Virus record (IMG/VR): IMGVR_UViG_3300000117_000154
Span: 1 to 29,800 of that record
Reading direction: 5' to 3' (one strand)
Source: a virus
Length of the DNA stretch: 29,800 bases
Under the pieces are notes generated by a model. That model was not told where the DNA came from, did not search any database, and worked only from the letters and a program-made list of their open reading frames with translations. The position numbers and the translations under genes were made by a program. This document shows positions 16,588 through 24,235 of this stretch, in pieces (positions within the stretch are counted from its first letter, which is position 1; every line of letters starts with the position of its first letter).

Positions 16588-17043
16588 CTAAGAAGCAAGG
16601 TCAGTTTGCTCTTTTATGCAAGTTAACCAGTCATCTAATTTTGTTACTTTAAAGTGACAATCAAAGGATTTTACCTCAATATAAAGGTCAATTTTTAAAT
16701 CATCATCAAATGCTACAAAATCTTTAGAGCGATTCCATCTAAATATTAATAGTGGTTTCTTTTTCATTACTTCAGCTTCTCGAACTGCTTGCCTCCAAAA
16801 CTGTAGCATATCTGTTGTTTTAGAAGTTAGTAGGTTATTCCATTCAATATCTTTATAGTGTTTACACTCTATTGCGTAAGGCCACCATGCTGTATCATGA
16901 GGTGTCCAAATGTCCCCTTTTAAGTAGTCTATTGCTCCAGACAAAGGGACTCGTCTAAACTCTTTTTTAAACTCTGAAGTTAGACGAGTTGCTATTTTTT
17001 GCTCATAGGCTGAGCCTTTAGCTTTACTTTTATTATGTGCCAT
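16588..17043 (-). CDS. Holliday junction resolvase-like PD-(D/E)xK nuclease
   Basis: The order of motifs fits the Hjc-type resolvase and related endonucleases. An early Glu lies in GSAYEQKIATRLTSEF. The block RRVPLSGAIDYLKGDI holds the 'RVPxSGA' motif and a catalytic Asp. YAIECKHYKD carries the E-x-K pair. The protein is 151 aa, close to archaeal Hjc and phage relatives. A function in resolving recombination intermediates fits the neighbouring exonuclease and gp46/gp47 genes; a role in cutting host DNA is also possible. The ATG overlaps the SHMT stop codon (TAATG). Confidence 0.77.
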   Translation of the reverse strand: MAHNKSKAKGSAYEQKIATRLTSEFKKEFRRVPLSGAIDYLKGDIWTPHDTAWWPYAIECKHYKDIEWNNLLTSKTTDMLQFWRQAVREAEVMKKKPLLIFRWNRSKDFVAFDDDLKIDLYIEVKSFDCHFKVTKLDDWLTCIKEQTDLAS

Positions 17044-18188
17044 TACTTATCAAGTAAATTACAGATCTTATGTGCTATAGTTTTAAAATCTGCTTCTTTA
17101 AGTCCTCTAGTAGTTTCTGCGGCAGTTCCAAGTCTGAATCCACTTGTTTCGATAAAGCTACGTGGATCATTAGGTATACCGTTTTTATTAACAGTGATAC
17201 CATTATCTTCTAATTTATCTGCAGCCTCTCTACCACTATACTTACTATCACTTAAATTGACAAGAATTATGTGACTGTCTGTGCCATTGGTCTGAATTTT
17301 AAGTCCTCTATCATTAAATACCTCACACATGGCTTTTGCATTTGCAATAACCTGTTTTATATAATCTGTAAAGGATTCTTCAAGAGCTTCTAAATAACAT
17401 TGTGCTTTGGCAGCGACAATATTCATTAGTGGTCCACCTTGTGTGCCAGGAAAGATAGCACTATTTATCTTTTTTGTATAACGACTATCATTCCAAAGTA
17501 TCATACCGCCACGAGGACCACGTAATGTCTTATGAGTTGTACTAGTAACAACATCTGCATAAGGTAATGGACTTGGATATTGTTTTGCAGCTACTAATCC
17601 GCTATAATGTGCCATATCACATACGAGTTTTGCTCCAACCATATCTGCTATTTCCCTAAACGCTTTCCAATCAATATGTCTTGGGTAAGCACTTGCACCT
17701 GCTACTATAACCTGAGGTTTATGTGTGGCTGCTAATATTCCAATCTCTTTATAGTCTAACAATCCATGTTCATCAACACCATATGAAACGGGCTTATAAA
17801 ATTTACCACTTAGTGTAGGAGGAGCGCCATGACTAAGGTGTCCACCACTTGCTAAATCCATACCCATAATAATATCACCAGGGTTCATTAATGCTTGATA
17901 AACAGCGGTGTTTGCATTTACTCCACTATGCGGTTGTACGTTTGCGTACAAACAATCATACAGTTTAGTAACAGATTCAATAGCTAAATTTTCTATTTCA
18001 TCCATTTGTTCACAACCGTTATAATAACGTTTTCCTGGATATCCTTCTGCATATTTATTAGTAAATATACTACCACACAAATTCATTACAGCTTCACTAG
18101 CAAAGTTCTCACTTGCTATTAATTCAACAGTATCTTGTTGTCTTTTATACTCATTTGTTAAAATGAAACTTATTTTAGGGTGCGTCAT
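17043..18188 (-). CDS. glyA: Serine hydroxymethyltransferase (phage-encoded)
   Basis: The PLP enzyme converts serine and tetrahydrofolate to glycine and methylene-tetrahydrofolate. The match to bacterial GlyA is strong throughout: VELIASENF (21-29), TNKYAEGYPGKRYYNGCE (43-60), YANVQPHSG (81-89), D191 and H194 for the cofactor ring, and the PLP lysine K220 in STTHKTLRGPRGG. It is 381 aa against about 417 for E. coli, lacking roughly 15 N-terminal and 30 C-terminal residues. The usual AHIAGL reads AHYSGL. AAGGA lies 7 bases before the ATG. It probably feeds ThyX; a role with a nucleotide hydroxymethylase elsewhere in the genome cannot be excluded. Such genes are uncommon in phages. Confidence 0.95.
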   Translation of the reverse strand: MTHPKISFILTNEYKRQQDTVELIASENFASEAVMNLCGSIFTNKYAEGYPGKRYYNGCEQMDEIENLAIESVTKLYDCLYANVQPHSGVNANTAVYQALMNPGDIIMGMDLASGGHLSHGAPPTLSGKFYKPVSYGVDEHGLLDYKEIGILAATHKPQVIVAGASAYPRHIDWKAFREIADMVGAKLVCDMAHYSGLVAAKQYPSPLPYADVVTSTTHKTLRGPRGGMILWNDSRYTKKINSAIFPGTQGGPLMNIVAAKAQCYLEALEESFTDYIKQVIANAKAMCEVFNDRGLKIQTNGTDSHIILVNLSDSKYSGREAADKLEDNGITVNKNGIPNDPRSFIETSGFRLGTAAETTRGLKEADFKTIAHKICNLLDK

Positions 18189-18867
18189 CTTTAATCCTTT
18201 TTATTAACCATTTTGCAATTAATCTCTGACCCTCTATAGATATATTATTAGGCAGATTATTGTATTTTCTATGTTCTTCTGCAGTTATATTCATGGAGTC
18301 ATATACTTTACCAGCATTTAAAGAAACCCATGGGGGTATGTTTTTTGGCCGACATAAATACATAGTTTTTATGCCTTTTGTTTTTAGCCACATATCAATT
18401 TGCAATAGTGTTCCTGCTTGTCTGTTTATTTGAGCTTCAGAGTTATAAAGATATTTTTTATATAAACTACATAGTTCTATAAATTCTTGTTTATCTTTGA
18501 ACTGGTTACAAAGGTTTCTATGGTTACTAAATTTAAGACCAGGTTGTGTACCCTTATAATCAAATATTTGTTCAGCTCTGTTAAGTATAGTATCATCAAC
18601 TTTGAAATCAATAGCACAAGTAGGCAAGTATGTAAATTTATAACTACTAAAGTTAACTATCGCAAGATCTAATTTCTTTTTACATTTCTTTAGTTCGTAT
18701 AGAACTCTTTCAGTACTTCCTTGTTGTACTGCTTTATTGAACTGTTCTGCGTTAAAATACTTGCAAACTAAATCATTCCATGAATATGCTATTTTTTTAG
18801 TATCAAGACATTGGTAAGGATAACCATACCAAGCAGTTTCCGATGTTCCAAAAAATCCTATTCTCAT
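18175..18867 (-). CDS. SGNH/GDSL hydrolase-like protein (230 aa)
   Basis: The start is set at ATG 18867 because MRIGFFGTSETAW is the natural first strand and block I of the SGNH fold; the longer frame upstream only reads through the tRNA. The chain has a second strand, LAIVNFSSYKFTY, and ends with NNISIEGQRLIAKWL, which resembles the SGNH C-terminal block, but the catalytic His is not obvious, so activity is uncertain. There is no Shine-Dalgarno within 15 bases: the ATG directly follows the CCA end of the tRNA-like gene. It overlaps the start of glyA by 14 bases. Confidence 0.7.
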   Translation of the reverse strand: MRIGFFGTSETAWYGYPYQCLDTKKIAYSWNDLVCKYFNAEQFNKAVQQGSTERVLYELKKCKKKLDLAIVNFSSYKFTYLPTCAIDFKVDDTILNRAEQIFDYKGTQPGLKFSNHRNLCNQFKDKQEFIELCSLYKKYLYNSEAQINRQAGTLLQIDMWLKTKGIKTMYLCRPKNIPPWVSLNAGKVYDSMNITAEEHRKYNNLPNNISIEGQRLIAKWLIKRIKDDAP

Positions 18868-18939
18868 TGGAGGAGCTGGGGGATTCGAACCTCCATCTCC
18901 AGAGTAAATCTGGCGCATTCCCAAAATGCTACTAGCCCC
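18868..18939 (-). tRNA. tRNA-like gene, anticodon unclear
   Basis: Reading the minus strand there are an acceptor pairing GGGGCT with AGCTCC, a D-arm (GCAT, TTTGGGA, ATGC), an anticodon arm (CCAG, loop ATTTACT, CTGG), a T-arm GGAGG-TTCGAAT-CCCCC with one A-C mismatch, and an encoded CCA end. The total is 72 bases, slightly short, with a small variable region and a pyrimidine at position 37. Counting the loop in the standard way gives anticodon UUA (would read the UAA stop); a one-base shift gives UAC (Val). Neither is convincing. It may be a degenerate tRNA or an unusual one. It lies between the SNase-like and SGNH-like genes on the same strand. Confidence 0.72.
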
Positions 18940-18964
18940 ACTGTTATCATATTAATAATCATTT

Positions 18965-19375
18965 TTATCTTAATAAAACTAATTTTCTATTTTCAAGATG
19001 ACTTTGTGCTATATCATCTTTTGATTGACCATAGTAAGCCACTGCATGATGTTTTTCTATCATATAGTCATTTATTGATTGATCAGCAAAATTTGTGGTT
19101 CTCCAAACTTCCCCAAGTATTCTACCAAACTTTCCTCTCTCATCTTTATGTGTTTTTAGTATGAGATGAGAATCATCTAACATTTCAGTTAAAAAAGCTT
19201 TAGCAGCTAATCCATATTTCTTTTCCTCTAGGTCACGAGTTCGTGATTCTGGTGTATCAATTCCATACATTCTAATTCTTTGGTTACGTAACCAAACTCC
19301 AAAACCTAGATCTATGTCAACATCGATTGTATCACCATCTATAATTTTTATTAATTTACATTTATATTCAAACAT
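18965..19375 (-). CDS. Staphylococcal-nuclease-like endonuclease
   Basis: This 136-aa protein is a single SNase (OB-fold) domain. IIDGDTIDVDIDLGF (11-25) is the first beta region with the calcium-binding Asp. RIRMYGIDTPESR (33-45) carries R35, D40, T41 and E43, and GKFGRILGEVW (81-91) carries R85, so the catalytic Arg-Glu-Arg set is complete. No signal peptide is visible, so it should act inside the cell, perhaps in degrading host DNA. It begins directly after the phoH stop codon. Confidence 0.9.
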   Translation of the reverse strand: MFEYKCKLIKIIDGDTIDVDIDLGFGVWLRNQRIRMYGIDTPESRTRDLEEKKYGLAAKAFLTEMLDDSHLILKTHKDERGKFGRILGEVWRTTNFADQSINDYMIEKHHAVAYYGQSKDDIAQSHLENRKLVLLR

Positions 19376-20077
19376 TTAGTATCCTAACTTATATTTTTCT
19401 ACTATATAGTGTTTTAGAAAATCACTTCTAACAATATCAGGTATTTTAAACTCAACCGTTACAAAATCATCTAAACCTTTCAAGATTTTCATAAAATTTA
19501 AAAGTCCTGAGCGATCACTTTCTCTTGTTAAATCGGTTTGTGTATAGTCTCCACAAAATATTATCTTACTGTTTTTACCAACTCTAGTAATTATACTATC
19601 GAGTTCATGAAAATTTAAATTCTGGCACTCGTCAACTAAAATTACTGCGTTATTAATAGTAATTCCTCTTATAAATGAAGTGCTCATAAACTTAACATTG
19701 TTTTGTTGTTTTAAAGAATCATAAGCATCCTTTAATCCGAATAGCTCTCTACAAATAGATCTGTAAGGAGCCTCATAAATAGACACTTTCTCTTGTTCGT
19801 CTCCAGGTAAAAAACCAATGTCTCTGGTGGAAACTACTGACCTTACAATAAATATATCATCGTATACTGTTGATGGATCTAAAACTTCTTCTAAAGCAAG
19901 ATACAGACTTAAAAATGTTTTTCCAGTTCCTGCAATTCCATGTAATAATAGATGTTTTCCATTTTTATAAGAATTATACGTAATTTCTTGATTATTTGTA
20001 ATAGGTGAGAAAGTTAGTAAGTCATCGATTCTGACTCGTTTTAAATGGTGTTTACCATTACCGTTACCGTTGGGGAT
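19376..20077 (-). CDS. phoH: PhoH-like P-loop ATPase with an apparent AUC start codon
   Basis: The frame encodes Walker A GIAGTGKT (about residues 47-54), the PhoH segment IVRSVVSTRDIGFLPGDEQE, then FIRGITINNAVILVDECQN (Walker B near 149-150) and IIFCGDYTQTDL. That is a complete PhoH of about 233 aa, common in marine phages; its function is still debated, with links to RNA metabolism. No ATG, GTG or TTG exists in frame before Walker A; the first is a GTG at 19786, after Walker A. The best start is an ATC at 20075-20077, seven bases after AGGAG (ACAGGAG), just past the glutaredoxin stop. The next in-frame stop upstream is at 20126-20128. Confidence 0.85.
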   Translation of the reverse strand: MPNGNGNGKHHLKRVRIDDLLTFSPITNNQEITYNSYKNGKHLLLHGIAGTGKTFLSLYLALEEVLDPSTVYDDIFIVRSVVSTRDIGFLPGDEQEKVSIYEAPYRSICRELFGLKDAYDSLKQQNNVKFMSTSFIRGITINNAVILVDECQNLNFHELDSIITRVGKNSKIIFCGDYTQTDLTRESDRSGLLNFMKILKGLDDFVTVEFKIPDIVRSDFLKHYIVEKYKLGY

Positions 20078-20097
20078 AAAAAATCTCCTGTTTCTAG

Positions 20098-20358
20098 TTA
20101 AGTTGAAGCAAAATGCTTCATTAATTCAGTATAGCCTCCGACGTATTTATCCTCAAGAAATATTTGTGGAACTGAGCGAGCATTGGGGACGACTTTTAAT
20201 AAGTCTTCCTTAGTATACATCAATTCCTTACTCTCTTCTGGAGTTGCTGGTTCTATTATTTTTTTAACTGTAATATTATAATGTCTATGTTCTAGCTCTT
20301 TGATCGCTAGATCACAAAACCCGCAGGTTTCTTTACTCCATACTACTGCATTAGCCAT
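20098..20358 (-). CDS. Glutaredoxin
   Basis: An 86-aa thioredoxin-fold protein with the active site CGFC at residues 12-15 (SKETCGFCDLAIKEL), the cis-proline motif RSVPQIFL, and the GSH-binding YVGGYTEL near the end. It would supply electrons to ribonucleotide reductase, encoded two genes upstream in the same operon. The ATG overlaps the MazG-like stop codon (TAATG). Its last codons lie a few bases before the Shine-Dalgarno of phoH. Confidence 0.95.
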   Translation of the reverse strand: MANAVVWSKETCGFCDLAIKELEHRHYNITVKKIIEPATPEESKELMYTKEDLLKVVPNARSVPQIFLEDKYVGGYTELMKHFAST

Positions 20359-20756
20359 TAAAGATCGCCTTCTTTTCTATTTTCTGAATAGTGAACATCG
20401 AATGCACCGCCTGGATATCTAGCTTTTAATTTTTCTACATTTTCTGCGATTACTTCGTTCGGGTCTAAGTCTAGAGCTCTACAAGAATTAACCCAATACC
20501 ACATGATATCTCCTAACTCTCTTTTCATATGAAATTTTGTATCTTCATCCATAGGCTTACCTTGAAATGTTATTTTTTTAACTATTTCTGAGAACTCTCC
20601 ACCCTCACTTGCAATACCTATTGCTCCTGTTAGTAATAACGATATGTTAACACTATTATTTAATTCATGCATTCGGGCTTGTGTGTATGCCCAATCATTT
20701 GACTCCTCAGAAGTCACTTCTTTTACGAAGTCTTTATATTTATTTAAATCTATCAT
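20358..20756 (-). CDS. MazG-like nucleotide pyrophosphohydrolase
   Basis: A 132-aa all-alpha NTP pyrophosphatase. The metal-binding motif is complete: IASEGGEFSEIVKK supplies E51 and E54/E55-region acids, and MKRELGDIMWYW supplies E80 and D83 (ExxE...ExxD). The family hydrolyses non-canonical or excess NTPs and dNTPs; phage versions have been proposed to affect (p)ppGpp or to recycle host nucleotides. It sits between nrdB (ATGA overlap) and glutaredoxin, consistent with dNTP pool control. Confidence 0.87.
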   Translation of the reverse strand: MIDLNKYKDFVKEVTSEESNDWAYTQARMHELNNSVNISLLLTGAIGIASEGGEFSEIVKKITFQGKPMDEDTKFHMKRELGDIMWYWVNSCRALDLDPNEVIAENVEKLKARYPGGAFDVHYSENRKEGDL

Positions 20757-21934
20757 AAAGAAAACCCTTTAAAACTATCTTGTGTGATATCTTGTTTAGT
20801 ACCTCCAATAATATAACTGGATATTTCTGTTTCTTGCGGCGCAACTTGCACCTCTGACCCACTAATCCATTTTTGTGTCCATGGTAGTGGGTTAGCTCTT
20901 GGAACTGTGTATGGTGATTTCATGTTTACAGCTATCATACGTTTATTTGCAATCCATTCAATATAATTATCTAAAAGTTCTTTATTTAGTCCAATCATTG
21001 ATCCGTCTTTAAATAGATATTCTGCCCACTGCTTTTCTTGATTAACAGCATCTATAAACATTTGTACACATTCATCTTTTGTTTCTTCTTTTATCTTAAT
21101 AAAATCTTCGTCATCTTTAGGTAAGAGTTTTAAAAGTTGTTGAGTACTTCCTAAATGGACATTCTCATCTCGTGCAATAAACTTAATAATTTTAGCATTG
21201 CCTTCCATCTTCTTAAGTTCAGCAAATGCCCAACTACAAGCAAAAGATACATAAAATCTTACTCCTTCTAGTATGTTAACACTCATTATTGTTTTCCATA
21301 AAAGAGTTTTTAATTCATACAAATCAACTTTTATGGTTTTAGCCATACCAACTTGATTTTTCTCATTAAGGGAAGATTTAAACCCGCCCGTATTTCTAAA
21401 AGTACTAACTTCATGCTCACCTTCTCCAAATAGATTGTACATCATTGACTTTTCAATTAACTCATCATAGCACTCTGTTATACTATCTGCACAATCTACT
21501 ATTTCTTTAATATCCATCATCTCATCAAATATTTTACTTGGATTACTGTAAATATTACGAATAATGTGAGTGTAACTTTTACTATGAATTGTTTCACTAA
21601 AAGTCCATGTTGTAATCCAATTTTCTAATTCGGGTAAACTAGTGATTGGGTTAAATGCTTCAGCAGGTGCACGTCCTTGCACACTATCTAAAAGTATTTG
21701 TCTTTTTAAATTACTTGTAAAAATATGCTGTTCATGCTCATTTAGCTCTTTAAAATCTTTTGCATCTTTTAAAATATCTACTTCTTCAGGACGCCAAAAG
21801 AAACCTAACTGTTTATCAGTAAGTTTATCAAAAGCTCGATATTTAACAGTGTCGTATCGTTGCATACCTAACTCGCCGTCAAAAAACGCTTTCTTCTCTG
21901 TGTGATCAAATTTGTTTGTATTTAGTACTGACAT
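20753..21934 (-). CDS. nrdB: Ribonucleotide reductase class Ia, small subunit NrdB
   Basis: NrdB holds the diiron centre and tyrosyl radical. Ligands seen are the Asp in RQILLDSVQGR, Glu and His in WTFSETIHSKSYTHI (which also contains the radical Tyr), the Glu of ILEGVRFYVSF, and Glu/His in ARDENVHLG. The ATG at 21934 is chosen because GGAG lies 5-6 bases upstream and MSVLNTNKF is the natural N-terminus; an extension of ten residues upstream has no such site. The protein is about 393 aa, close to E. coli NrdB (376). It follows nrdA with its Shine-Dalgarno near the nrdA stop. Confidence 0.96.
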   Translation of the reverse strand: MSVLNTNKFDHTEKKAFFDGELGMQRYDTVKYRAFDKLTDKQLGFFWRPEEVDILKDAKDFKELNEHEQHIFTSNLKRQILLDSVQGRAPAEAFNPITSLPELENWITTWTFSETIHSKSYTHIIRNIYSNPSKIFDEMMDIKEIVDCADSITECYDELIEKSMMYNLFGEGEHEVSTFRNTGGFKSSLNEKNQVGMAKTIKVDLYELKTLLWKTIMSVNILEGVRFYVSFACSWAFAELKKMEGNAKIIKFIARDENVHLGSTQQLLKLLPKDDEDFIKIKEETKDECVQMFIDAVNQEKQWAEYLFKDGSMIGLNKELLDNYIEWIANKRMIAVNMKSPYTVPRANPLPWTQKWISGSEVQVAPQETEISSYIIGGTKQDITQDSFKGFSL

Positions 21935-21942
21935 TATATCTC

Positions 21943-24225
21943 CTATAGTACGCAGCTTTCGCAATTTTCTTCATTATTTATTTCTTCGACAGGTAAATTA
22001 TCTAGTTTACTAACATCAATTTCACCTTGACCATCATTTGTATTAAAGTAGTATAGTTGTTTACCTCCATACTTATAAAACATTAATAAATGTTGAATCA
22101 TAAGACTCATTGGTATTTTCTCATCTTCAAAAAACTGTGGGTTGTAGCTTGTATTTACACTAATACCTTGGTCAATATATTTTTGTAAAACAGCCATAAT
22201 CTTAAGATAGCCTTCAGGGGACTGTTGATCCCATAATAATTCATATTTATTTCGTAATTTATGAATACCTGGAACTACTTGTTTTAAAACTCCATCTTTA
22301 CTTTGTTTGACGCTAACAAAACTTCTTGGAGGCTCAATACCGTTAGTAGCATTACTAATTTGTGCAGATGTTTCTGCAGGCATAAGCGCCATAAGAGTAC
22401 TGTTTCTAATTCCATGCTTTTTTAAATCAGTTCTTATGCTATTCCAGTCTAATCTTTCTGTATGCGGAACCAACTCATCAACATCTTGTTTTCTAGTATC
22501 TATAGGAACTAGACCTCTACTATATTTAGTTTCACTAGATAAAGGGCAAGATGTTTGTTCTTTAGCTAGCTCTATAGATGCTTTAATTAAGTAGTAACTC
22601 CATGCTTCTGCCCACTCGTCTATTAATGCAAGATTTGGGTTTTGATATGAAGTATTATTTTTTGCTAACCAGTAGGCTAAATTTATTATTCCTATTCCTA
22701 ATGGTCTCCTATTCATAGTACTATTCTCTGCTGCTTTAACAGGATAATTTTGATAATCTAATAAAGCATCCAGCCCTCGAACTGCTAACTCACACGGCTT
22801 TTCAAAATCAGAAGGCTTTTTAATATTACCCCAATTTATTGCGCTTAGAGTGCATAAAGCTATTTCCCCATTTTCGTCACTAAAATCATTTAATGGTTTT
22901 GTAGGTAAATCTATTTCACAACATAAGTTTGACTGATGAATAGGAGCAATTTTTTCATCAAAACTACTATGCGTATTAGCATGATCTACATTCATCAGGT
23001 ATATACGTCCTGTATTCTTACGCTCTTCCATAAATGAACTAAATAATTCTATTGCAGGAATCTCTTTTTTTCTTATATTTGGGTGTACTTCCGCTTTTTC
23101 GTATAAGTATTTGAACTGCTCTTGGTCATTAAAAAATGCTTCATATAATCCTGGTACATCACTTGGACTAAATAAGGTAATCGTACCTCCACTCAATAAT
23201 CTTTCATACATTAGTTTATTAAACTGTACGCCATAGTCCATATGCCTAACTCTATTGTCTTCTGTGCCTTTATTATTTTTTAGTACAAGTAAATCTTCAA
23301 CTTCTAAATGCCAAATTGGGTAGTATAGAGTAGCAGCACCATTACGAACACCGCCCTGACTACAACTTCTAGTAGCACTTTGAAACATCTTGTAAAACGG
23401 AACAACACCTGTATGAAAAGCATCTCCACTACGAATTGGAGAGCCTAAAGCTCTTATATTACCTGCTCCTATACCTATTCCAGCTTTTTGACTTACGTAC
23501 TTAACGATACTGCTAGTAGTAGCATTAATACTGTCCAAGCTATCTGCAGTTTCAATGAGTACGCAGGACGAAAACTGCCTTTGCGGCGTTCTAACGCCAG
23601 CCATAACAGGAGTAGGCAAACTAATATCAAAGGTAGATACTGCATCATAATATTCCTTTATTATTTTAATTCTATTCTCACCATAGTGTTGAAACAGAGT
23701 CATGGCGATAAGCATATAGGCTATTTGGGGAGTTTCAAATATTTCTTTAGTTACTCTATTTTGTACGAGATATTTACCTCTAAACTGCTCCATTGCCGCA
23801 TAAGTTAAATTATCATCTCTTTGATGTTTAATGTAAGAATTTAACTTATTAAACTCTGCTTTAGAAAATGAAGATATGATTTCTTTATCATAAAAACCTC
23901 TTTCTATATTTTTTGTAACTATACCGTGTAAATGTGGAGGGTCAAATTGTCCATAAACCATTTTTCTTAGATGATAGTTTATTAATCTTCCAGCAACCCA
24001 TTGATAGTTGGGTGTTTCCTCACTTATTAGATCAGCGGCACTTTTTATTAATGTTTCTTGAACATCTTCTGTCTTGATTCCATCAAAAAATTGTATTTTA
24101 CTATTTAATTCTACTTGGCTAACACTAACCCCTGCTACATTTTCACAAGCAAAATATACAACTTTATGTAGTTTTTCAATATCTAAAGGCTCTCTACCGC
24201 CGTCTCTTTTAATAACCTCTGTCAT
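21943..24225 (-). CDS. nrdA: Ribonucleotide reductase class Ia, large subunit NrdA
   Basis: The catalytic subunit of 760 aa, full length. The N-terminus has an ATP-cone (VIKRDGGREPLDIEKLHKVV). Active-site residues are present: the first redox Cys in QFSSCVLIE, the N-C-E set in QSNLCCEIDLP, the second redox Cys in IALCTLSAINWGN, and the radical-transfer Tyr pair in QLYYFNTNDG. The C-terminus ends NCESCVL, the mobile cysteine pair that is re-reduced by glutaredoxin or thioredoxin; glutaredoxin is encoded in the same operon. AAGGA lies 7 bases before the ATG and overlaps the gp46-like stop codon. Confidence 0.97.
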   Translation of the reverse strand: MTEVIKRDGGREPLDIEKLHKVVYFACENVAGVSVSQVELNSKIQFFDGIKTEDVQETLIKSAADLISEETPNYQWVAGRLINYHLRKMVYGQFDPPHLHGIVTKNIERGFYDKEIISSFSKAEFNKLNSYIKHQRDDNLTYAAMEQFRGKYLVQNRVTKEIFETPQIAYMLIAMTLFQHYGENRIKIIKEYYDAVSTFDISLPTPVMAGVRTPQRQFSSCVLIETADSLDSINATTSSIVKYVSQKAGIGIGAGNIRALGSPIRSGDAFHTGVVPFYKMFQSATRSCSQGGVRNGAATLYYPIWHLEVEDLLVLKNNKGTEDNRVRHMDYGVQFNKLMYERLLSGGTITLFSPSDVPGLYEAFFNDQEQFKYLYEKAEVHPNIRKKEIPAIELFSSFMEERKNTGRIYLMNVDHANTHSSFDEKIAPIHQSNLCCEIDLPTKPLNDFSDENGEIALCTLSAINWGNIKKPSDFEKPCELAVRGLDALLDYQNYPVKAAENSTMNRRPLGIGIINLAYWLAKNNTSYQNPNLALIDEWAEAWSYYLIKASIELAKEQTSCPLSSETKYSRGLVPIDTRKQDVDELVPHTERLDWNSIRTDLKKHGIRNSTLMALMPAETSAQISNATNGIEPPRSFVSVKQSKDGVLKQVVPGIHKLRNKYELLWDQQSPEGYLKIMAVLQKYIDQGISVNTSYNPQFFEDEKIPMSLMIQHLLMFYKYGGKQLYYFNTNDGQGEIDVSKLDNLPVEEINNEENCESCVL

Positions 24226-24235
24226 TTGTAATTCC

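Noticed and set aside
18868-18900. Possible phage attachment site (attP) in the tRNA 3' half
   Set aside because: No integrase, excisionase or repressor is visible nearby, and the element has acceptor and D-arm pairing as well, so it reads as a whole tRNA-like gene rather than a 3' fragment.
18868-18924. N-terminal extension of the SGNH-like protein (GGSNPPAPP region)
   Set aside because: It is the translation of the tRNA T-arm and acceptor; the fold starts at MRIGFFGTS.
19376-19786. A separate 136-aa truncated PhoH fragment
   Set aside because: The same frame continues upstream without a stop and encodes Walker A and the rest of PhoH, so the gene is whole and only the start codon is unusual.
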